Shown piece after piece: positions 59,016 to 64,000 of a stretch of 64,000 bases of DNA. The position numbers were made by a program, and so were the translations under genes. The DNA comes from Methanothrix sp. (lineage in GTDB: Archaea; Halobacteriota; Methanosarcinia; Methanotrichales; Methanotrichaceae). Below the pieces are notes generated by a model. That model searched no databases, was not told the DNA's origin, and saw only the letters and a program-made list of their open reading frames with translations. Location: positions 52,651 through 116,650 of the forward strand of contig JARYLI010000006.1 in the NCBI GenBank assembly GCA_029907715.1, given 5' to 3'. The number at the start of each line of letters is the position of its first letter. Within the stretch, counting starts at the first letter, position 1.

Positions 59016-60125
59016 TTGAAAAAGATTAGATTGGCAGTAGCAGGGGTGGGCAACTGCGCGAGCTCTCTGATCCAGGGCATTGAGTATTACAAAAACAGGA
59101 GCGCAGAGGAGTGCGTCGGCCTCATGCACTACGACATCTGCGGTTACAGGCCAGGAGATATAGACGTTGTGGCAGCTTTTGACATCGATGCCAGGAAGGT
59201 GGGTCGTGATATCAGCGAGGCCATATTTGCCAGGCCGAACTGCACCAAGGTATTCTATCCGGATGTCCCGTACAAGGGTGTCGAGGTCATGATGGGGCCG
59301 GTGCTGGATGGTGTGGCGCCGCACATGATGGAATACCCGGAGGAGAGCACATTTGTCGTGTCCGATCAGCCACCGTGTGATGTCCGAAGGGAGCTTGAGG
59401 AGAGCGGCGCTGAGATACTGATAAACTACATGCCGGTGGGATCTGAGAGAGCCACAAGGTTCTATGCGCAGGCTGCCCTGGACGCTGGCGTGGCCTTCAT
59501 CAACTGCATGCCCGTGTTCATAGCATCCGACAGGGAATGGGCCATGCGGTTCCAGGAGAGGGGCATCCCTGTGGTCGGAGACGACATAAAATCGCAGATC
59601 GGTGCCACAATAGTCCACAGAACGCTGGCAAAGCTCTTCATGGACCGCGGCTGCCGGCTCGACAGGACCTATCAGCTCAACGTCGGCGGAAACACAGACT
59701 TCCTGAACATGCTCAGCAGGGATCGGCTGAGATCGAAGAAGATATCCAAGACGGAGGCTGTTCAGTCTGTTCTGGATGCACCTCTTGATCCTGAGAACAT
59801 ACACATAGGGCCGTGTGATTATATACCATGGCAGAAGGACAACAAGGTATGCTTCCTGCGGATGGAGGGGAGGATCTTCGGGGACGTTCCCATAAATCTG
59901 GAGCTCAGGCTGTCCGTAGAGGATTCGCCCAACAGCGCAGGCTGCACAATTGATGCGATAAGGGTATGCAAGCTTGCGATCGAGAGAGGAATCGGTGGAC
60001 CCCTCCTGGAGATCTCATCCTACACGATGAAGCACCCCCCTGTGCAGTACCCGGACGAGGTGGCCAGAGAGCTCGTGGAGAGGTTCATAGCAGAGTCGGA
60101 GAGCGTGATCGAAGCAAAAGTTTAG
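59016..60125 (+). CDS. ino1: Inositol-1-phosphate synthase
   Basis: A 369-residue enzyme that converts glucose-6-phosphate to inositol-1-phosphate with NAD, for archaeal phosphatidylinositol lipids or compatible solutes. The nucleotide loop is VAGVGNCASSLIQG near residue 8, and the conserved regions NYMPVGSE, GDDIKSQIGATIVHR, LNVGGNTDFLNML and SPNSAGCTIDAIR are in place. It begins at TTG 59016 with GGAGGGG about 8 bases upstream. It seems monocistronic and is followed by transposon debris. Confidence 0.95.
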   Translation: MKKIRLAVAGVGNCASSLIQGIEYYKNRSAEECVGLMHYDICGYRPGDIDVVAAFDIDARKVGRDISEAIFARPNCTKVFYPDVPYKGVEVMMGPVLDGVAPHMMEYPEESTFVVSDQPPCDVRRELEESGAEILINYMPVGSERATRFYAQAALDAGVAFINCMPVFIASDREWAMRFQERGIPVVGDDIKSQIGATIVHRTLAKLFMDRGCRLDRTYQLNVGGNTDFLNMLSRDRLRSKKISKTEAVQSVLDAPLDPENIHIGPCDYIPWQKDNKVCFLRMEGRIFGDVPINLELRLSVEDSPNSAGCTIDAIRVCKLAIERGIGGPLLEISSYTMKHPPVQYPDEVARELVERFIAESESVIEAKV

Positions 60126-60211
60126 CATTTCATGCAGTGCCATTCCCCAGCCTGGAAAGTGTAACACAGCTGTACTTGTGGATGATTGCAATCCGAGCAA
60201 GTTATCTATAG

Positions 60212-60452
60212 TTATCCGCATAACTGTGTATAACCTGTTGCTCCGGGGAACCGTTGTATCCATGATCTGGCGTAGCTCATGGAGTGTGCGAATCTGGACC
60301 AACCCTCTGGGATGACTCTTTTTGCGTCTTCCAGGTTTTTGACAAATGTAACAGATAGCAGCCTTTTTATTGATTTCCATATGAACTCTATTGGATTCGG
60401 ATCAGGAGAATACGGTGGCAGGTAAACGAGATATATTCCGAGCTCTTGCGAC
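60212..60452 (-). pseudogene. IS630-type transposase, C-terminal fragment interrupted by IS256
   Basis: Reading leftward from 60452, a frame gives LVYLPPYSPDPNPIEFIWK, the hallmark C-terminal DDE region of IS630-family transposases, and continues to a stop at 60212-60214. The N-terminal part is missing; at 60453 the sequence changes to the left end of the IS256-type element. The remainder is not recognised beyond the other IS end. Confidence 0.8.
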
Positions 60453-60606
60453 GGCAGTGTGCCGAAATTGCTGTAAAAGTATGGTAGAGAATCCCGACGA
60501 TCGGAGTTTGCTGTTGGAGTTGTGACAGCAACTGGATCTATTCAAAGTATGTAATATGCCCTGTATCCTGACTTGAGATGTTCCAAAATCAAGGAGGAGA
60601 CAGGGC

Positions 60607-61873
60607 ATGGATCAATTCGAGCCGATAATAAATTATCTTGTCGATCCGAACAGCGGGCTGAGGCAGGTTATCACCGAGTTTCTGAGAGCGGTGATGCAAT
60701 ACGAGGCCTATCAGCAGATCGGTGCGCTGCCATACGAGCGCACTCCTGAAAGGAAGGCGCACCGAAACGGGACGAGACCGCGAACTTTGAAGAGTCTAGC
60801 TGGTGAAATAACTCTTGATAAACCTCAGTTCAGAGAATTTCCATTTGAATCCAGGGTATTTGAGAGATACTCCCGCGTAGAGCAGGCTTTGCTCATGAGT
60901 GTAGCGGAATCGTACATTCAAGGTGTTTCAACTCGTAGAATGGAGGATCTGGTCAGAAGCTTTGGTCTGAATAGTCTGTCAGCTTCTGAGGTCTCCCGGC
61001 TGTGCAGGATACTGGATGAGAAGGTCGATGAGTTTCTCAAGAGGCCGATTGAAACTGGAATACGCTACCTGTTTGTGGATGCGACATATTTCAAGGTGAG
61101 AGGGGGTGCCCAGTATAAGACCAGAGCACTTCTGATTGTCGCGGGAGTTCGCGAAGATGGTCTGCGCGAGATGCTTGGACCTGGGCGCCAGCATAGCAGA
61201 ATCGGAAGACGCCGGGTTCTGGTCAACACTATTTCGCAGTCTTAAGGATAGAGGCCTGGAGGGCGTTGAGCTGGTGGTATCAGATGCGCATAAGGGTACG
61301 CTCTTATCCATATGATAACTTACCCATAGAAGTACTGGTTCTGCTATGCATCCCTGGTGAATGAATAAGTGCGTTCAGCAACCACATTGTACGACCCACA
61401 AATTGCCAAGCACATAAGAGCGTAAGGGTATCCAAAAAGCAGTGGAATCCTCATTCCCAGGGGCTTCATGGCAGTACTGCCATGTCCACTTCTCAAGGGC
61501 AGTACTGGGAAGCATACCCAAGCGGGATAGACCCTCAATCGCTCAAAAACTCAAAGATGCACTGGATGACGAGACAAAAACTCAAAACCTGGCTGTCGAA
61601 CTCAGAAACCAGGGATACTCAAATGCTTCAGAGACTATCGATAAGTTCGGGTTCGACCTCTGGAACTATAAGGCTTATCCGCAGTCGCACTGGAGAAGGT
61701 TACGCACAGCAAACATCATCGAGCGCATCAATAAAGAGATGAAACGCAGAAGCAGACCTGTTGGCGCATTCCCAAGCGATCAGTCTCTTCTGAGATTAGC
61801 AGGTTGCATCATGATCAACATAAACGAAGGGTGGATTACAGGCAAAAGGTATCTATCCATGGACGAAGAGTGA
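60607..61873 (+). pseudogene. IS256-family transposase, frameshifted and split by a family B element
   Basis: The gene starts at ATG 60607. The first part carries the first catalytic Asp in LFVDATYFKV. An extra base near 61179 shifts the frame, causing a stop at 61243; in the next frame the expected AGFWSTLFRSLKDRG and VVSDAHKG (second Asp) follow. At 61291 a 124-bp element interrupts the gene. After it the frame resumes with QKAVESSFPGASWQ and ends at 61873, including the third catalytic residue in NIIERINKE. All three catalytic residues survive but no intact protein can be made. Confidence 0.92.
61299..61422 (+). mobile_element. Family B MITE-like element inside the IS256 transposase
   Basis: Exactly 124 bp with perfect ends CGCTCTTAT/ATAAGAGCG, flanked by a perfect 8-bp duplication TAAGGGTA at 61291-61298 and 61423-61430. 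Removing the element and one copy of the duplication restores the transposase reading frame through the conserved SDAHKGIQKA region. Confidence 0.93.
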
Positions 61874-61992
61874 TGATTGCTGGATACAGGGTGCCTCCGA
61901 AATTACAGCAATTTCGGCACACTGCCATGCCTGCCGAGATTAGCAGTATTAGTGACTCTTGCTCGCTCATAGTATTGAGCATATTCGCACAA

Positions 61993-62760
61993 TCAAAGCC
62001 TCTCCACAATTGATGCGAATGCGAACCTCTGCTTGACGTCTCCTATCTTTATCCTGAGCCTCTCCCCCGGCGAGGCGTTCTTCACGATCACAGCGAAGCC
62101 TCTGATCATTGCTATGCCGTCGCCTGTACGTCCTGTGGAATCTATCGTGACTTCATAGACCTCACCGGTTCTCACAGGCGCGCTGAGCAGCTTCTTCCCG
62201 ATGACGTAGATCTCAGCGCTCTCCTTTCTGGATGCAGGTGGTGTGTAGAAGTGCACCGAGCTGAACTCGCGCTTTACCTCTCCGATGTAATCGTCGAACA
62301 TATCTCCCTGGAAGACCTTCACTAGAAAGCTGCCTCCGGGCCGCAGAAGACGCTTCGCTATCCTGAGTGCTGCCCTGGAGAGATCTATCGATCTGGCGTG
62401 ATCCACATCCCATATCCCTGTGAGGTTCGGAGCAGCATCTGATATCACAACGTCCGCCTGCCCCCCGAGAGCAGCTGCGATCTGCTCCAGTGTCTCCTCC
62501 TTCGTGATGTCCCCCTGTATAGTGATAACTCCCTCGAAAGGCTCTATTCTCTCCAGATCAACGCCGACAACGGTGCCTCCGGAGAGCGCCCTCGCTACCT
62601 GCAGCCAGCCGCCGGGTGCTGCCCCCAGGTCGACAACTTTGGAACCCTTCCGGATGAGATGAAACTTGGCGTTTATCTGCTTCAGCTTGTAAGCTGACCT
62701 CGCCCGGTAGCCCTCCTCCTTCGCCTTCCTGTAGTAGTAATCCCTTTGATCTCTGGCCAT
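61993..62760 (-). CDS. rlmE: Ribosomal RNA 2'-O-methyltransferase RlmE/FtsJ with TRAM domain
   Basis: A 255-residue methyltransferase that methylates the ribose of 23S rRNA U2552. The N-terminus RARSAYKLKQI and the SAM site VVDLGAAPGGWLQV are typical, with catalytic Lys residues including that in FLVKVFQGDM. The last 60 residues (GEVYEVTIDSTGRTGDG) form a TRAM domain, an archaeal addition for RNA binding. It starts four bases after the DUF763 stop on the same strand, so the two are cotranscribed. Confidence 0.93.
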   Translation of the reverse strand: MARDQRDYYYRKAKEEGYRARSAYKLKQINAKFHLIRKGSKVVDLGAAPGGWLQVARALSGGTVVGVDLERIEPFEGVITIQGDITKEETLEQIAAALGGQADVVISDAAPNLTGIWDVDHARSIDLSRAALRIAKRLLRPGGSFLVKVFQGDMFDDYIGEVKREFSSVHFYTPPASRKESAEIYVIGKKLLSAPVRTGEVYEVTIDSTGRTGDGIAMIRGFAVIVKNASPGERLRIKIGDVKQRFAFASIVERL

Positions 62761-62764
62761 AAAT

Positions 62765-63865
62765 TCACCCAGAACCCGATCTGCTGATAAATCCTGAGAG
62801 CCGCTTCATCGCCTCGTACCTCTCCTTATCGCCCAGCTTCGCCTCCTGAAGCGCCTCTCTGAGATGCTCTATGCTGCGATCGTAGTTCTCCCTGTCCACC
62901 GGATATGGATGTCCGTCCTTCCCGCCGTGGGCGAAGCTGTACCTCGCGGGGTCCCTCCAGCTCGGCGGTGCCCCGAAAATCAGCTCTGATATCAGGGAGA
63001 GGGCGCGAATCCTCTTCGGGCCCATCCCCCTGAGCGATATCAGCTCTTCGTAACTTGCTGGCTGCAGCTCATATGCAGCCTGCAGGATCCTGAGGCCATC
63101 TCTGCCGAGGTCCACAGGAAGGATCTCATGCCTCGCAGGCATCCTCAGAGCCTGCGGAAAATCCTCCAGGCTCCGCTGTGCTGTGTACCTCCTTATATGA
63201 GCAGGGCCGTCCCTGACGAGATCGAGCGTGGCCTGCCTGTTCTCCCTGCTCTCCCTCGATGTGAGGTCCAGCACCCTGGATTCGAGACGCTGTGTGCATA
63301 TCGCTGTGTGCGGCTCCTCGATCATGCTGTCCAAACCATCGGAAAGCCAGTGGTACCTGCGCGCGTATCTCTCGTTCATCCCCTGCTGGACCACAGCCCA
63401 GTCGCCGTTCGATGTCAGTATGAACGCATGGTGGTAAAGCCGGTAACCGTCCTGCACTAGGGCGTTATCAACCTTCGCCGAGAGCCTGCTCGCCCTTATG
63501 AGCTCCTCGATCTTTCTATCCGGGAGCGAGAAGATCTCCCCGTAGCGCAGGATCTCCTCAGGGGTGTTCAGAGATGCTGCACCCTTCCCTCCCGCCACAA
63601 CCACACCATCCTCCGGTCGGAGAGATGCCCTGAGCGCTCCTGTGGTCGTGGTTGTCGTGCCTGATGAATGCCAGTCAAACCCTAGGACGCAGGAGAACGC
63701 CTGGAACCAGAATGGATCCGAGATCCTGCGGAGGAGCTCCCTCTCGTCATATTCATATATGATCGCCCTGGCTATCTCGCCAGCGAGGAGTCGCATCCTC
63801 CTGAAGAGCCATGGTGGCGCTCTGCCATCATGGAGCGGGAGATCCGCGGTTCCGGTTCGGGTCAT
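62765..63865 (-). CDS. DUF763 family protein
   Basis: A 366-residue protein of DUF763, found in archaea and some bacteria, of unproven function (a nuclease-like or DNA-repair role is often suspected). The N-terminus MTRTGTADLPLHDGRAPPWL and the region KGAASLNTPEEILRYG are typical. A helix-hairpin-helix-like segment ELISLRGMGPKRIRALSL near residue 275 suggests DNA contact. ATG 63865 gives the family's usual start. rlmE follows after 4 bases. Confidence 0.87.
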   Translation of the reverse strand: MTRTGTADLPLHDGRAPPWLFRRMRLLAGEIARAIIYEYDERELLRRISDPFWFQAFSCVLGFDWHSSGTTTTTTGALRASLRPEDGVVVAGGKGAASLNTPEEILRYGEIFSLPDRKIEELIRASRLSAKVDNALVQDGYRLYHHAFILTSNGDWAVVQQGMNERYARRYHWLSDGLDSMIEEPHTAICTQRLESRVLDLTSRESRENRQATLDLVRDGPAHIRRYTAQRSLEDFPQALRMPARHEILPVDLGRDGLRILQAAYELQPASYEELISLRGMGPKRIRALSLISELIFGAPPSWRDPARYSFAHGGKDGHPYPVDRENYDRSIEHLREALQEAKLGDKERYEAMKRLSGFISRSGSG

Positions 63866-63926
63866 GTCCTTTACAGTATTCCCCGTCAATGTTCATAATC
63901 TCTCCGGGGGACCGTGCTGTGAACTA

Positions 63927-64000
63927 GTGCTCAGTAACATTAATTTTTAATCATATTGTAGTGTCGTTTGAGTTTTGCTCTGGCGTTATCTTTGCTGAAC
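63927..64000 (-). mobile_element. End of an IS630-type element running off the window
   Basis: The 74 bases match 39626-39699 in inverse orientation (71 identical). They include the element end GTGCTCAGTAAC and the last codons of a transposase. Confidence 0.75.
63940..64000 (-). CDS. IS630-type transposase, C-terminal end (partial)
   Basis: Leftward frame from the right edge to the stop TAA at 63940-63942, encoding the ending FSKDNARAKLKRHYNMIKN. It agrees with the C-terminus of the fragment at 39564-39686 except for the two residues after Asn. Whether the rest of the gene is intact cannot be seen. Confidence 0.65.
   Translation of the reverse strand, partial: FSKDNARAKLKRHYNMIKN

Larger units (their letters stand above)
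60453..61926 (+). mobile_element. IS256-family insertion sequence, damaged
   Basis: The left end GGCAGTGTGCCGAAATTGCT (60453) and the right end (its inverse, ending at 61926) form a terminal inverted repeat of about 24 bp. The interior carries one transposase gene broken by a frameshift and by a family B element. No flanking target duplication is seen, and the left side lies within an IS630-type fragment. Confidence 0.87.

Noticed and set aside
9624..61422. CRISPR array or spacer-repeat system formed by the family B and A repeats
   Set aside because: The copies are scattered over 50 kb, lie in both orientations (B), and have target duplications and inverted ends; there is no regular spacing and no cas gene.

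Overview
The window reads as chromosomal DNA of a methanogenic euryarchaeon, and my best guess is the Methanothrix/Methanosaeta group. The archaeal character is clear: SRP54, archaeal SecD/SecF, archaeal Elp3, an Lhr-type helicase, TruD, an e-MtaB-type methylthiotransferase, DUF357 and DUF763 proteins, an aldehyde ferredoxin oxidoreductase, TATA-box promoters often placed for leaderless mRNAs, and a tRNA-Asn whose anticodon loop carries what looks like an 11-nt intron. The genus is inference from overall flavour; no methanogenesis enzyme lies in the window.

Layout. 0-8 kb: a radical SAM gene cut by the left edge, secF-secD, nitroreductase, elp3, polyferredoxin plus aldehyde ferredoxin oxidoreductase. 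8-22 kb: sugar-1-phosphate nucleotidylyltransferase, a small winged-helix protein, a lipoamide-dehydrogenase-like flavoprotein, a leftward redox/copper cluster (glutaredoxin, ferredoxin-thioredoxin reductase, SHOCT protein, CopA, YHS protein), a probably secreted acetolactate decarboxylase, an ArsR-permease-thioredoxin/CcdA operon and a response regulator. 22-36 kb: purine-type phosphoribosyltransferase with DUF357, a dihydroorotase operon, a radical SAM protein, then aldehyde dehydrogenase, K+ channel and truD, an MFS exporter and lhr. 38-50 kb: a dockerin-like substrate-binding protein, srp54, AI-2E-type transporter, tRNA methylthiotransferase, a HAD protein and several exported proteins. 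50-64 kb: ABC exporter, RlmJ-like protein, feoB, pstC-pstA, tRNA-Asn, a YgjP-type metallopeptidase, inositol-1-phosphate synthase, insertion-sequence debris, rlmE and a DUF763 gene.

The most unusual content is in the spacers. At least four families of short non-coding elements with inverted ends are interspersed. Family A (about 122 bp) is present three times, each copy flanked by a perfect 9-bp target duplication. Family B (124 bp, ends CGCTCTTAT/ATAAGAGCG) has about ten copies, two of them with perfect 8-bp duplications. Family C (188 bp) has two copies, one inserted inside a B copy. Family D (94-99 bp) has two copies. One B copy splits an IS256-type transposase; removing it with one copy of its duplication rejoins the reading frame and the conserved protein sequence exactly. 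One B copy sits inside another B copy at nearly the same internal position where C entered a B copy. IS630-type and IS6-like transposase fragments and a possible TnpB remnant show repeated waves of transposition.

Regulatory signals that can be read directly include a 15-bp palindrome on the TATA box of the glutaredoxin/copper cluster, an ArsR-type inverted repeat next to the arsR promoter, and a perfect 16-bp palindrome just upstream of the aldehyde dehydrogenase TATA box. All positions and motifs were read by eye; no database search was possible.
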